Source: Sphingobium yanoikuyae
GTDB lineage: Bacteria; Pseudomonadota; Alphaproteobacteria; Sphingomonadales; Sphingomonadaceae
Assembly: GCF_013001025.1 (NCBI RefSeq)
Contig: NZ_CP053021.1
Span: forward strand, 3,562,001-3,626,000
DNA length: 64,000 nucleotides
Direction of reading: 5' to 3'
Below the pieces are notes generated by a model. That model searched no databases and was not told the DNA's origin. It saw only the letters and a program-made list of their open reading frames with translations. The translations under genes and the position numbers were made by a program. Below are positions 40,929 through 50,653 of this stretch, in pieces (the first letter of the stretch is position 1; each line of letters begins with the position of its first letter).

Positions 40929-42071
40929 TCAGGCCTTGAGCAGTTCGCGGGCGGTGATCATGCGCATGATCTCGTTCGTGCCCTCCAGGATGCGGTGGAC
41001 CCGCAGGTCGCGCCAGATGCGTTCGACCGGATAATCCATCAAATAGCCATAGCCGCCATGCAGCTGCAGCGCACGGTCGGCCACGGCCGATCCGGTATCG
41101 GTCGCAAAGCGCTTGGCCATGGCGGCGAATTTGGTCTTGTCGGGTGCGCCCTCGCTTACCTTGGCGGCGGCGAGATAGAGCAGCGCGCGGGCAGCCTGAA
41201 GCTCGGTCTCCATGTCTGCCAGGGTGAATTGGGTATTCTGGAAATCGGCGATCGCGCGATCGAACTGGCGCCGCTCGCGGGTATAACCAACCGCCTCGTC
41301 CAGCGCGCGCTGGGCGCCACCGAGCGAGCAGGCGCCGATATTGAGCCGGCCGCCGTCAAGCCCGGCCATGGCGATGGCGAAGCCCTGACCTTCCGCACCG
41401 ACCCGGTTGGCGACCGGCACGCGGACGCCGTCGAAATTGACCTGAGCGGTGGGCTGCGAATGCCAGCCAAGCTTGCGTTCCTGCGCGCCGAAGCTGACGC
41501 CTTCCATGTCCTTTTCGATCACCAGGCAGCTGATGCCCTTGGGGCCATCCTCGCCGGTGCGGACCATCACGACATAGATGTCATTTTCGCCGCCGCCCGA
41601 AATGAACGCCTTGGAACCGGTGACGACATAATGGTCGCCATCCCGCACCGCGCGGGTGCGCAGTGACGCCGCATCGGAGCCGGCGGACGGTTCGGTGAGG
41701 CAATAGGAAGCGATCGTCTCGCAGCTGACGAGCGACGGGAGATAGCGCTGCTTCACCGCATCGTCGCCGAAGCGGTCGATCATCCAGGCGGCCATATTGT
41801 GGATCGAGATGAAGGCCGAGGTGGAGGGGCAGCCATAGGCCATCGCTTCCATGATGAGCGCGGATTCAAGCCGGCCAAGACCGATGCCGCCGCTCTCTTC
41901 CGAGACATAGATGGCGCCAAAGCCCAGTTCGGCGGCCTGGCGGATGGTGTCGCGGGGGAAATGATGCTCCTCGTCCCACTTGGCCGCATGGGGCGTGATC
42001 GCATCGGCGGTGAAGCGCTGCGCCAGTTCCTGCACGGCGCGCTGCTCGTCGGTGAGGTCAAACTGGGTCAT
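40929..42071 (-). CDS. acyl-CoA dehydrogenase, probably isobutyryl-CoA dehydrogenase
   Basis: 380 aa flavoprotein. It shows the two acyl-CoA dehydrogenase signatures (CLTEPSAGSDAASLRT and QLHGGYGYLMDYPVER) and the catalytic-base region LEGTNEIMR. Placement between mmsA and the 3-hydroxyisobutyryl-CoA hydrolase gene suggests isobutyryl-CoA as substrate, giving methacrylyl-CoA. No separate methacrylyl-CoA hydratase gene is in this operon, so that step must be encoded elsewhere. Confidence 0.88.
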   Translation of the reverse strand: MTQFDLTDEQRAVQELAQRFTADAITPHAAKWDEEHHFPRDTIRQAAELGFGAIYVSEESGGIGLGRLESALIMEAMAYGCPSTSAFISIHNMAAWMIDRFGDDAVKQRYLPSLVSCETIASYCLTEPSAGSDAASLRTRAVRDGDHYVVTGSKAFISGGGENDIYVVMVRTGEDGPKGISCLVIEKDMEGVSFGAQERKLGWHSQPTAQVNFDGVRVPVANRVGAEGQGFAIAMAGLDGGRLNIGACSLGGAQRALDEAVGYTRERRQFDRAIADFQNTQFTLADMETELQAARALLYLAAAKVSEGAPDKTKFAAMAKRFATDTGSAVADRALQLHGGYGYLMDYPVERIWRDLRVHRILEGTNEIMRMITARELLKA

Positions 42072-42100
42072 GGGGCTTGTCTCATTCTTTCAACTTGTCA

Positions 42101-42190
42101 TGCCGGACTTGATCCGACACCCATTAGCGCGACGGGGATATGCAGCGTCAACCTGCCGCGTCCTGTCCGGGGAGGCATCATCGCCTCCCC
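42101..42190. repeat. palindromic repeats in the mmsA-acyl-CoA dehydrogenase spacer
   Basis: TGCCGGA-CTTGA-TCCGACA (42101-42119), a palindrome with one mismatch, resembles an interspersed repeat common in alphaproteobacterial spacers. A second hairpin follows, GGGGAGGC (42169-42176) with GCCTCCCC (42183-42190), perfect over 8 bp. The 127-base spacer has no other content that I can see. It may tune or attenuate the mmsA transcript. Confidence 0.6.
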
Positions 42191-42198
42191 GCTTCCCC

Positions 42199-43695
42199 TC
42201 ACCCCATGGTCGGGATGACGAAGGCGCTGTCGCCGGTCGCGCCGCCATCGGGCCAGCGCTGGGTGACGGTCTTGACCTTGGTGAAGAATTTCACGCCTTC
42301 CATGCCATGCTGGTTGGTGTCGCCAAAGGCGCTGCGCTTCCAGCCGCCGAACGTGTGATAGGCGACCGGCACCGGGATCGGCACGTTGATGCCGACCATG
42401 CCGACATTGACCCGCGCGGCAAATTCGCGCGCGGCATGGCCGTTGCGGGTGAAGATGGCGACGCCATTGCCATATTGGTGGTCGCTCGGCAGGCGCAGCG
42501 CGTCCTCGAAGCTGTCGGCGCGCACCATCTGGAGCACAGGGCCAAAAATCTCCTCCTGATAGCTACGCATCTGCGGCGTCACCCGGTCGAACAGGGTCGG
42601 GCCGACGAAGAAGCCCTGTTCATGGCCCTGCAGCGCGAAGCCGCGGCCGTCGACGACCAGTTCGGCGCCTTCATCGACGCCCATCTGGATATAGCTCTCG
42701 ATCTTCGCCTTGTGCGCGGCGGTGACGACCGGGCCATAATGGGCGGCGGCATCGGTCGAGACGCCGACCCGCAGCGCGTCGATCGCCGGGATCAGCTTCT
42801 CGCGCAACGCGATCGCCGTCGCCTCGCCCACCGGCACCACCACCGGCAGCGCCATGCAGCGCTCGCCGGCCGAGCCGAAGGCCGCGCCGGCCAGGTCATT
42901 CACCACCTGGTCGAGATCGGCGTCGGGCATGACGATGCCATGATTCTTGGCGCCGCCCATCGCCTGGACGCGCTTGCCCGCCTCGACGCCGCGGCGATAG
43001 ACATAATGGGCAATGTCGGACGAGCCGACGAAGCTGACCGCCCTGATCTCGGGATGGTCGAGGATCGCATCGACCATTTCCTTGTCGCCATGGACGACCT
43101 GCAGCACGCCGTCGGGCAAGCCCGCCTCACGCATCAGTTCGGCCAGGCGCACAGGCACGCTGGGGTCGCGCTCGCTGGGCTTGAGGATGAAGGCATTGCC
43201 GCAGGCGATGGCGACGCCGAACATCCACATCGGGATCATCGCCGGGAAATTGAACGGGGTGATGCCGGCGACCACGCCGAGCGGTTGGCGCATCGAGTAT
43301 ACGTCGATGCCGGGACCGGCGCCCTGGGTATATTCGCCCTTGAGCAGATGGGGAATGCCGCAGGCGAACTCGATCACCTCCAGCCCGCGCTGGATGTCCC
43401 CCTTTGAGTCGGCAATCACCTTGCCATGTTCGGAACTGAGCAGATGGGCGAGTTCGTCCATATTCTGTTCGACCAGCGTCTTGAACGCGAACATGACACG
43501 GGCGCGGCGTTGCGGGTTGGTCGCGGCCCAGGCCGGCTGGGCGGCAAGCGCGGCAGCCATGGCGGCGTCCAGGTCGGCCTGGGTGCCGAGGCGCAGCTGC
43601 GCCTGCACGCCGCCGTTATTGGGGTCGAAGACGTCGCTGGTGCGGCCGCCGCCACCTGCCGAATGACCGCTGATGACATGATCGATGATACGCAT
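42199..43695 (-). CDS. mmsA: CoA-acylating methylmalonate-semialdehyde dehydrogenase
   Basis: 498 aa aldehyde dehydrogenase from ATG 43695 with GGAGAGGA upstream; a longer frame to 43794 is rejected because it runs into the divergent LysR promoter. Typical motifs are TPFNFPAMIPMWMFGVA, FVGSSDIAHYVY, the catalytic cysteine in GSAGERCMALPVVV, and EEIFGPVLQ. It converts methylmalonate semialdehyde to propionyl-CoA and CO2 with NAD+ and CoA. It is first in the valine operon and is divergently transcribed from a LysR gene. Confidence 0.93.
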   Translation of the reverse strand: MRIIDHVISGHSAGGGGRTSDVFDPNNGGVQAQLRLGTQADLDAAMAAALAAQPAWAATNPQRRARVMFAFKTLVEQNMDELAHLLSSEHGKVIADSKGDIQRGLEVIEFACGIPHLLKGEYTQGAGPGIDVYSMRQPLGVVAGITPFNFPAMIPMWMFGVAIACGNAFILKPSERDPSVPVRLAELMREAGLPDGVLQVVHGDKEMVDAILDHPEIRAVSFVGSSDIAHYVYRRGVEAGKRVQAMGGAKNHGIVMPDADLDQVVNDLAGAAFGSAGERCMALPVVVPVGEATAIALREKLIPAIDALRVGVSTDAAAHYGPVVTAAHKAKIESYIQMGVDEGAELVVDGRGFALQGHEQGFFVGPTLFDRVTPQMRSYQEEIFGPVLQMVRADSFEDALRLPSDHQYGNGVAIFTRNGHAAREFAARVNVGMVGINVPIPVPVAYHTFGGWKRSAFGDTNQHGMEGVKFFTKVKTVTQRWPDGGATGDSAFVIPTMG

Positions 43696-43761
43696 GGCCC
43701 ATCCTCTCCAATATAGTTTCACCCCGCCTTGCAGGATATCAGAAATGCAGGCAAGCTGACG

Positions 43762-43773
43762 GATATGCATATC
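43762..43773. promoter_or_regulatory. 12-bp palindrome in the mmsA-LysR divergent region
   Basis: GATATGCATATC is a perfect palindrome midway between the two divergent starts (66 bases from mmsA, 23 from the LysR gene). TGCAGG occurs on both sides of a nearby GATATC. This is where a LysR protein that represses itself and controls mmsA would bind. The motif itself is seen; its use is inferred. Confidence 0.4.
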
Positions 43774-43796
43774 ACCCCTGCAAAAATGCCGCACCG

Positions 43797-44690
43797 ATGA
43801 ACTGGGACGATCTGCGCCTGTTCCTGGCGGTGGCGCGCACCGAGCGGCTGAGCGCGGCGGCGGCGATGACCAGGATGGACGCCACCACCATATCGCGGCG
43901 GATCAAGCGGCTGGAGCAGGCGCTGGAGCAACGCCTGTTCGAGCATACGCCGGCCGGCCATGTGCTGACCGACCATGGCACCCGCCTGCTGGAACAGGCC
44001 GAGCGGATGGAGGCGGCGGCGCTCGGCGTGCAGCGGAGCGGCAGCGCGGCGGGCACGCAGATGGCCGGGACGATCCGCCTGAGCGCATCGGAGGGCTTTG
44101 GCAGCCGGGTGATCGCGCCGCATCTGCGCAGCTTCACCGCAGATCATCCCCGGATCGAGATCGACCTGGTGGCGTCGAGCGGCTTCCTCAACCCCTCGCG
44201 GCGCGAGGCGGATATTGCGGTGATGCTGGCCCGGCCCAAGACCGGCCCGCTGATCACCCGCAAGCTGACCGACTATCATCTCGGCCTCTATGCCACACCC
44301 GCTTATCTGGAGGGTGCACCGCCGTTGAAGGCCAAAGGCGACCTGCTGCGCCATGTGCTGGTCGGCTATGTCCCCGACCAGATCTACGCGCCCGAACTGC
44401 GCTATCTGGCGGAGGTCGATGCCCGGCTGGAACCGGCGATCCGGTCGAGCAGCATCAATGCCCAGGCGGAGATCATCGCCAGCGGCGCGGGCTGCGGCAT
44501 ATTGCCCTGCTTCATTGGCGACGCCATGCCGGGGCTGGTCCGCGTGCTGCCCGAGGCGGTCGATATCCAGCGCAGCTTCTGGCTGGTGGTGCCCCGCGAC
44601 CTGCGCGGCATTGCCCGGATCGATCAGTTTGTCGGCTGGCTGGTGGCGACCAGCGAGCGCCTGCGACCGGTGATGCTGGGCGTGGGTTAG
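43797..44690 (+). CDS. LysR-family regulator of the valine operon
   Basis: 297 aa with an N-terminal HTH (RLSAAAAMTRMDATTISRRI) and a LysR substrate-binding domain. The arrangement (LF-EHTPAGHVLTDHG, IRLSASEGFGSRVIAPHL) is of the type found in the subgroup with short N-termini. It is transcribed divergently from mmsA with a 101-base gap holding a perfect palindrome, so control of valine degradation is likely. Its 3' end overlaps the convergent membrane-protein gene by 4 bases. Confidence 0.83.
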   Translation: MNWDDLRLFLAVARTERLSAAAAMTRMDATTISRRIKRLEQALEQRLFEHTPAGHVLTDHGTRLLEQAERMEAAALGVQRSGSAAGTQMAGTIRLSASEGFGSRVIAPHLRSFTADHPRIEIDLVASSGFLNPSRREADIAVMLARPKTGPLITRKLTDYHLGLYATPAYLEGAPPLKAKGDLLRHVLVGYVPDQIYAPELRYLAEVDARLEPAIRSSSINAQAEIIASGAGCGILPCFIGDAMPGLVRVLPEAVDIQRSFWLVVPRDLRGIARIDQFVGWLVATSERLRPVMLGVG

Positions 44691-46492
44691 GACTGCGGGA
44701 TCGCCGTGCGGCCGATCCGGGACCGCTCGAACCACCAGAGCAGGGCGCTGGCGATCAGCCAGCCGATGAACCAGGGCCAGGACGGGCCGGGAACGGCGCG
44801 CCCGGCAGTGGCAAAATCGCTCTTCTGATCGGCGCCCTGTAGCAGTGTCATGGCCTGATGCATCTGCGCGATGCGCAGGGCTGGCAGGGCATTGGCGGGA
44901 TAGATGTAGAAGGCTGCGGATGCGCCATCCGTCCAGCGCAATTGGTGCCAACCTGCGCGATCAGGCCACCAGGCGGCGCAATCGCCGGTCGAGGGATCGA
45001 TCGCCAAGGGCGCGCCATCGACACGCGCACCGGGCTTCAGGCCGCACAGGCTGATCCGTTCGCCCACCCAGGCCAGGCCGGTGAAGGCGGGACCAGCCCC
45101 CGGTGTCGGGCGCACGATGGCGGCCATCATCCGCCCCCACCAGTCGCCATAAAGATCGCCCCGGCCGCTCAGCACCAGGCCGAAACTGTCGAGCCCGGTC
45201 CAGACCGCGACCCGGCCCGCGCCCAGCGCGCGCCAGGCGGCCAGCGACGTGCCGGCAGCGTCCTGCACCAGCGGAACCGCGTCGCCGCCGGCCGGGACGC
45301 CATCCATGCGGGTCGCTTCGGGCAAAATATCGTCGCCGATATTGAGGTCGGCGGGGAGGTCGGCGCTGCCAATGCCGGCACGGGTGCGGGCGCGATCGGC
45401 GGCCAGCGGCGCAGGCAGGGCGATCGGCGCGACGCCATTGCCACCAGACAGATCGAAACCCAGCGCGCGCCACTGGCCGCGCAGCGCGCCGTCGGCCGGG
45501 CCGCTGCCGCGTAGCAGCAGGCCCATGCCGCCGCGCACCGCTTCCAGCACCGCGCCGCGTCCGCCACCCAGGCCGGACCAGGCGCGATCGTCGGCGACCA
45601 GCAGGTCATAGCGGCGCAGGCTGGCGGCGTTGATCGTCACCGGTGCGTCGCCCAGCGCAATGCCGCCGCCCGCGCTCATGTTGACGGTGACGGCATAGCC
45701 GGCATCGGTCGCCCAACGGCGCAGATATTTGACCTCCGGCCCCGGCGCCCCGGCGAGGATCAGAAGGCGCGGCGCGGCATCGCCCTCGACCAGCAATGGC
45801 ACCACGGCCTGTTCGACCAGCCCGCCATCGGCGTGGCGCAGGCGCAGGGTGAATTCGGCGGTGCCGGCGGCGCGCGCGGTGCCGGTCAGGTTGAAGCGGC
45901 CATCGGCATCCACCGGAGCGGCATCGGTGACCCGCCCGGCGGGATCGAGCAGTTCGACCTGCGCCTTGGGCAGGCCGGCCACCTGTCCGCCGACGGCGAA
46001 GGTTGCGCCCGGCGCGATCCGGTCAGGCCGGGCTAGCGCGATCAGTCCTGCGGCGGCGGCCGGCGGCGTATAATCGATCGCGAGCCCCTTAGCCGCATCG
46101 CGGTCGCGGGCGACGAGGCCCTGCCCCAGGATGACGAGGCGGCGCGTGTCGGGATAGCGGCGCAGCGCGGTCGCCAGATCCGGCACTGCCTGCGCGCCCG
46201 CCATGTCCGGCGCTTCGGGCAGCGCGACCAGATGCGCGCCCTTGCCGGCGGAGGCGAAGCGCGCACTGCCCTGGGTCGCGACGGTCAACGTGCCGCCCGC
46301 AACCGGCAACGCGGGCGGGAACAGGCCGAAATAGAGGAGTAGCGCGACAAGCGGCTGGAGCAACAGCAGGGCCGCGAGGCGCAAGGGCCGTGCGCCCAGA
46401 TCGCCGGCTGAACGCTGCCACAGCAGGAGCCTTGCCCAGCCGACCAGCACGGCGACGCCGAGGAGCAGCGCGGTGATGATCTGCGCGCTCAT
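44687..46492 (-). CDS. large membrane-anchored protein at the end of the MoxR cluster, unknown function
   Basis: 601 aa from ATG 46492, overlapping the DUF4175 stop. Two membrane helices near the N-terminus (about 4-24 and 37-57) and one near the C-terminus (WPWFIGWLIASALLWWFERS) bracket a ~500-residue region. That region contains an Ig-like part (VGGQVAGLPKAQVELLDPAGR) and a segment resembling a class I glutamine amidotransferase-like fold (LLILAGAPGPEVKYLRRW). This layout recurs in last genes of MoxR-DUF58-BatA clusters. I cannot name a function. Confidence 0.7.
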   Translation of the reverse strand: MSAQIITALLLGVAVLVGWARLLLWQRSAGDLGARPLRLAALLLLQPLVALLLYFGLFPPALPVAGGTLTVATQGSARFASAGKGAHLVALPEAPDMAGAQAVPDLATALRRYPDTRRLVILGQGLVARDRDAAKGLAIDYTPPAAAAGLIALARPDRIAPGATFAVGGQVAGLPKAQVELLDPAGRVTDAAPVDADGRFNLTGTARAAGTAEFTLRLRHADGGLVEQAVVPLLVEGDAAPRLLILAGAPGPEVKYLRRWATDAGYAVTVNMSAGGGIALGDAPVTINAASLRRYDLLVADDRAWSGLGGGRGAVLEAVRGGMGLLLRGSGPADGALRGQWRALGFDLSGGNGVAPIALPAPLAADRARTRAGIGSADLPADLNIGDDILPEATRMDGVPAGGDAVPLVQDAAGTSLAAWRALGAGRVAVWTGLDSFGLVLSGRGDLYGDWWGRMMAAIVRPTPGAGPAFTGLAWVGERISLCGLKPGARVDGAPLAIDPSTGDCAAWWPDRAGWHQLRWTDGASAAFYIYPANALPALRIAQMHQAMTLLQGADQKSDFATAGRAVPGPSWPWFIGWLIASALLWWFERSRIGRTAIPQS

Positions 46493-48588
46493 GGCCGTCC
46501 CCCGATCGCGCCAAGATAGCGGGCGCCGGCAGCGTCGGCCGGGCGCCACCGCGCCACGCCGCCCTGCGGCCGCTCCATCGCCATCCACAATTGCGCGCGC
46601 AGCTTGTCGCGACAGGAAGCGCAGCCCGGATCGCGCCGCACGGCGTCGATCGCGCCGCTCAATGCCAGCGGATCGGGCAGGCGCGTGGCATTGGCCCGCG
46701 CCCAGCCCTCCAGCGCGCCGAGCGACACCAGTCCCTGGGCCAACCCGCGCCAGGCGGCGGCGGCCGGGCCATCATCACCCTCGACCGCAACCAGCGGCTC
46801 GAAATGACCGGCAATCCCCTCGCGCTTGCCGGTCATGCGGCGGGCAGGATCGATCGGCGGCAATTCCGGGCCGACGCGCGACAGGAAGATGCGGGTCGCC
46901 TGCTGCACTTCCTTGATGAAGCGCAGCGCCTTGTAGGCGAAGGGCAAGGCCAGGTCGGGTCGCCCCTGCTTCAACTGCATTTCCGACTGCCACATTTCAT
47001 CGACCGCCTGTTTCAGGATCGCGCGGGTTTCCGGATCCAGGCTGGAGGCGGGCGATTCATCGTGCGGATGACCGAACTCGGCGAGCACATCCTCCTTCTC
47101 GCCAAAGACATTGGGGGTCGCGACCGGCGGACCATGATCATGGCCGTCACCCTCGCTATGGCCATCCGCATCGGCCGTCGGCAATTTGGGCTCGCCTTCG
47201 CTCTCGCCACCCAGAAACTGGCTGTAGCGGCCGCGCAGGATTTTCTGGTCGTTGCCGATACCGTTGGATTGCGAGAGATATTTGTCGGCCGGCAGGCTGC
47301 GCTTGCGCTTCAGCAGCGCCTCGGCATCGATGATGATCTGGCGCTGGCTGCGGAAATAGGCCGGCAAGGTGGTGTTGACCATGCCCTGCAGGCCGCCGCT
47401 TTCGGGTGCCTTGGCTGCGGGCCAGCGCAGGATGACGCTGGGGCCGCGCACCTCCTGCGGCGACGGTGCGCGATTGTCGCGCACGATGATCTGCACCACC
47501 ATGTCGCCACCAGCCGAAAAGCCGAGCGCACCGAAATCGAGGCGCGGGGCGAAGCGCCGGTCGCGCGCCGGGCCGGTGCCGGACACGGCGATCTCGCGCT
47601 CGGTGAAGCGGATATTCTCGCCCTCGCCGATCGCCAGGGTGATGCGCAGCCGGGCGGTGGCGGCGACGCCATAATCGTCGGTCGCGGCGAAGACGGGCGT
47701 CCAGCTACGCTGGCCCGGCGCCACCATATTGAGGCTGGCGACCGGCGCGATCAGCTTCACCTGCGGCGGCGCATCGGCCACGCCGTCGATCCGGTGCAGC
47801 GGCGGCAGCGGCCCGCGCCCGGATGCCGGATCGACGCGGTAGAGGAAGGAGGCATCGAGCGTGCGGCTGGCAATCCAGTGATCGCCATCGCGGCGCAGCG
47901 CAATGCCCGCCCCGCCCAGCGGCAGCAGCGCCGGCGCGCTTGCCTGCGGATCGAAGCGGAAGGTCCATTCGAGCCGTGACCCGAGCGGCGCGCGCGCATC
48001 GAGCTTCGCCTCGTCGCGCAGCGGCAGGCCGGTGTAGGCGGGCGGGATGATGCGCAGATTCTGGGCGACAAGGCGCGGAATGCCGGGCCTTGCGGCTATG
48101 CCCTCGGCGGCGGGCGCCAGCACGACGGGTTTGTCGCTGCCACGGGGCCAGAGCAGGAGAGCGGCGATGCCGAGCAAAGCCACGGCCCAGAGTGCGATAA
48201 TCATGCGGCGCGACCAGTCCGGCGCTAGTTCGTCCGGCATGCCCTGCCCCAACCGCTGATCGAGCCGGCTGCGCTGCAGCCGTTGCAGCGGCCCCAAGCC
48301 CTGCGGATCGGCGAAGAGCAGCCCGCTGCTATCCTCCAGATCGGCGCGGCTGGCGTCGAGGCGGCAGACCAGCCAGCGCTGATCGAAGCGCTGGGCGCGA
48401 CGGACGATGAGGGCGCCAAGCAGGCCAGCGCCGAGCAGCAACAGGATTGCGGCCGGCACCAGTCCGGCGAAGCGCCAGACCAGCGCGCTCGCCAGCAGCA
48501 GAACCGGCAGACCGAGCAGCAGCGTGTCGAACCGCGCGCGCCGGCGACTGGGCGTCAGCCAGGTGGAGAGCAAGGCGTCGGCACTCAT
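46489..48588 (-). CDS. DUF4175-type membrane protein
   Basis: 699 aa. Membrane helices lie near residues 24-64 (two) and 128-147, then a long extracytoplasmic region starting RIIPPAYTGLPLRDEA. A His/Asp-rich low-complexity part (EGDGHDHGPP) follows, then a helical C-terminal region with QAVDEMWQSEMQLKQGRPDLALPF, a recurrent DUF4175 feature. It overlaps its neighbours by 4 bases on each side, so it is strictly coupled to the BatA-like gene. Function unknown; envelope stress or assembly roles are suggested for MoxR clusters. Confidence 0.75.
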   Translation of the reverse strand: MSADALLSTWLTPSRRRARFDTLLLGLPVLLLASALVWRFAGLVPAAILLLLGAGLLGALIVRRAQRFDQRWLVCRLDASRADLEDSSGLLFADPQGLGPLQRLQRSRLDQRLGQGMPDELAPDWSRRMIIALWAVALLGIAALLLWPRGSDKPVVLAPAAEGIAARPGIPRLVAQNLRIIPPAYTGLPLRDEAKLDARAPLGSRLEWTFRFDPQASAPALLPLGGAGIALRRDGDHWIASRTLDASFLYRVDPASGRGPLPPLHRIDGVADAPPQVKLIAPVASLNMVAPGQRSWTPVFAATDDYGVAATARLRITLAIGEGENIRFTEREIAVSGTGPARDRRFAPRLDFGALGFSAGGDMVVQIIVRDNRAPSPQEVRGPSVILRWPAAKAPESGGLQGMVNTTLPAYFRSQRQIIIDAEALLKRKRSLPADKYLSQSNGIGNDQKILRGRYSQFLGGESEGEPKLPTADADGHSEGDGHDHGPPVATPNVFGEKEDVLAEFGHPHDESPASSLDPETRAILKQAVDEMWQSEMQLKQGRPDLALPFAYKALRFIKEVQQATRIFLSRVGPELPPIDPARRMTGKREGIAGHFEPLVAVEGDDGPAAAAWRGLAQGLVSLGALEGWARANATRLPDPLALSGAIDAVRRDPGCASCRDKLRAQLWMAMERPQGGVARWRPADAAGARYLGAIGGRP

Positions 48589-49748
48589 GGCGCGATCGCC
48601 CGCTTGCGGCGGGTGGCGAACCAGCGTTCAACCAGCAGCAGCGCCGCGATCAGCAGAGCCAGCCAGGGGCGCAGCTCGGCTGGCGGCTGCGGGTAGGCAC
48701 GTCCACCGGTGAGCGGCGCATAGGCGGCGGCCTCGGCACGCTGTGGTGCAACGCTCGGCGGCTGGATCAGCGCGCGCAGGTGGGCGGGGAAATCCGCCTC
48801 CAGCAATTGTGGCATCTGCGCGGGCTGCAACGGGCGGGTGAAATGGAGCAACCGGCCCTTGCCGATCGGCATGACCTCCACCAGCGGCCGGGCAAGATCA
48901 TCCTGCCATAGGGGCGCGGGAGCCGCGCCCTGTGGCAACAAGGCGTCCGACGCGACGATCGCCTGCCCGCCCTGCGTGATCCAGCGTTGCAGCGCTTCGG
49001 GCAGACTGCCCGCGCTCATCCAGAACAAGATCTTGTCCGACGGCGGCAGTGGGGCGTTGAGCGCGCCGCTGTCGACATCGGCCGACTTGCCTGCGGGTTG
49101 CCAGGCAAGTGCAGCAGCATTGAGGTACCGCAGCCCGGCAGCATGGCCCGCGTCGGCGCGGATGGCGATCGACGGCAGCTTCACTGGCACCGGCTTGCCC
49201 GCCGGCATCGCGCCGGGGACGATGCGCCAGTCGACCTTGCGCGACAGGCGGGGCCGCTCCGCATCGGCGCCCTGGATGGTCTGCGGCACGATGATGGTGA
49301 GCGGCGCACCCGATGGCAGTTCCGCGTCCAGCTGGCGCACCAGACTGGCGAGCGGGATGGCGTCGGTAGCAAGCGGCTTGCCCGGTTCGACACGGGGATA
49401 GCGGGGCGCCAGCCAATGTGCCCTGCCCTCGGCCAGCGCCTTGTCATCCACCGCCGCCGGATCGACGCCGGGCGTCAGCGCGACATAGGGCAGCTTGCTC
49501 GCCGCGCCGAACAGCACCGGATGGGCGAGCCACAGCACGACCAGCGCCAGCAAAGCGAGGCGCAGGGCGAGCAACAGCCATTCGTCGAAACGCAGGCGGG
49601 ACCGGGGCTTGGGCTTCTGCCGCAGCCAGCGCAGCGCGGCGAAATCAGTCGGCAACTGCTCGCTGCGCCGCGCGATATGGATCGCGAGCGGGATCAGCAG
49701 CGCCAGCAGGCCGGCCAGCGCGGCGGGGAGCAGCAAGGCGGGCGTCAT
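48585..49748 (-). CDS. BatA-like N-terminal domain membrane protein
   Basis: 387 aa. The first 80 residues show the aerotolerance-operon BatA N-terminal pattern: a hydrophobic start (LLLPAALAGLLALLIPLAIH), RRSEQLPTDFAALRWL, then a second helix (LLLALRLALLALVVLWLAHP). A periplasmic-side domain without a visible vWA MIDAS motif follows, and a C-terminal helix (LALLIAALLLVERWF). It overlaps the DUF58 and DUF4175 genes by 4 bases. Probably part of a membrane complex driven by the MoxR ATPase. Confidence 0.78.
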   Translation of the reverse strand: MTPALLLPAALAGLLALLIPLAIHIARRSEQLPTDFAALRWLRQKPKPRSRLRFDEWLLLALRLALLALVVLWLAHPVLFGAASKLPYVALTPGVDPAAVDDKALAEGRAHWLAPRYPRVEPGKPLATDAIPLASLVRQLDAELPSGAPLTIIVPQTIQGADAERPRLSRKVDWRIVPGAMPAGKPVPVKLPSIAIRADAGHAAGLRYLNAAALAWQPAGKSADVDSGALNAPLPPSDKILFWMSAGSLPEALQRWITQGGQAIVASDALLPQGAAPAPLWQDDLARPLVEVMPIGKGRLLHFTRPLQPAQMPQLLEADFPAHLRALIQPPSVAPQRAEAAAYAPLTGGRAYPQPPAELRPWLALLIAALLLVERWFATRRKRAIAP

Positions 49749-50638
49749 GAATATTCGGCCGCGTCATGGGCGCCGAACAGGCGGCGCAGCGGCAGGTCGA
49801 TCGGCTCGTCCAGCACATGGGTCGCGCGGCGGATGCCGACCGCATCCAGCCGGGCATGCAACTCCGCGCGCGCCTCGCCGAAACGGCGCAGAAATTCGGC
49901 GCGCAGCGCGGCGCCGTCGCCCAGCAGTTCCTCGCCGGTTTCCGGGTCGCGGAAGCGATAGCCGCCGTCGAACGGGAAATCCCGTTCACCCACGGTCAGC
50001 ATCTCGATCACCAGAACCTCGCGCCCGGCGGCTGACAGCTTCTCGACCAGATCGATCGCGCCCGGCTCAAAACAATCGCTGAGCAAAATCACCAGATCAT
50101 GCGCGCCGATCCGCTCCCAGAGCGGTCCCAATTGCGCTTCGGCGGCAAAGCCTCCTTCCGCCTGCAGCGGCAGCATGTCGAGCAGCAGCCGGTCGCGCTG
50201 GCGCAGGCCGGTCGCGGGCGGCAACAGCCGCAGCCCGGTGTCGGACAGCGCCATCCAGCCGAAGCGATCGCCCTGCTGCATCGCCAATTCGGCGATACTG
50301 GCGGCGATCCCCTTGGCCGCGTCGAGCCGGCTATAATCGGGCCGGATCGCATCGGTCTGCGCCATCGACGCGCTGGCATCCATCACGATCCAGACCGCGA
50401 CCGGGCTTTCCCGTTCCGCCTCGCGGACGAAGAATTTGTCCGACCGGGCATAGAGCTTCCAGTCGATCTGGCGCAGTTCGTCGCCCGGCTCATAGGCGCG
50501 ATATTGCGCAAATTCGAGGCCCGCCCCCCGGCTGTGGCTGTGATGGAGGCCGAGGCCATGCGATCCCACCGCCCGGCGCGTGAGCAGGCGCAGGCTTTTC
50601 AGCCGGCTGCGCACATCTGGGGGGATGAAATCGGCCAT
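49745..50638 (-). CDS. DUF58 protein
   Basis: 297 aa. The DUF58 core is seen in FAQYRAYEPGDELRQIDWKLYARSDKFFVREAE, only part of which is needed to recognise the family. It is followed by a vWA-like segment VWIVMDASASM with a DxSxS MIDAS motif, and SDCFEPGAID further on. DUF58 proteins almost always sit behind MoxR ATPases and bind them. It follows the MoxR gene by 15 bases and overlaps the next gene. Confidence 0.87.
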   Translation of the reverse strand: MADFIPPDVRSRLKSLRLLTRRAVGSHGLGLHHSHSRGAGLEFAQYRAYEPGDELRQIDWKLYARSDKFFVREAERESPVAVWIVMDASASMAQTDAIRPDYSRLDAAKGIAASIAELAMQQGDRFGWMALSDTGLRLLPPATGLRQRDRLLLDMLPLQAEGGFAAEAQLGPLWERIGAHDLVILLSDCFEPGAIDLVEKLSAAGREVLVIEMLTVGERDFPFDGGYRFRDPETGEELLGDGAALRAEFLRRFGEARAELHARLDAVGIRRATHVLDEPIDLPLRRLFGAHDAAEYS

Positions 50639-50653
50639 GGCGTCGTGTCCGGA

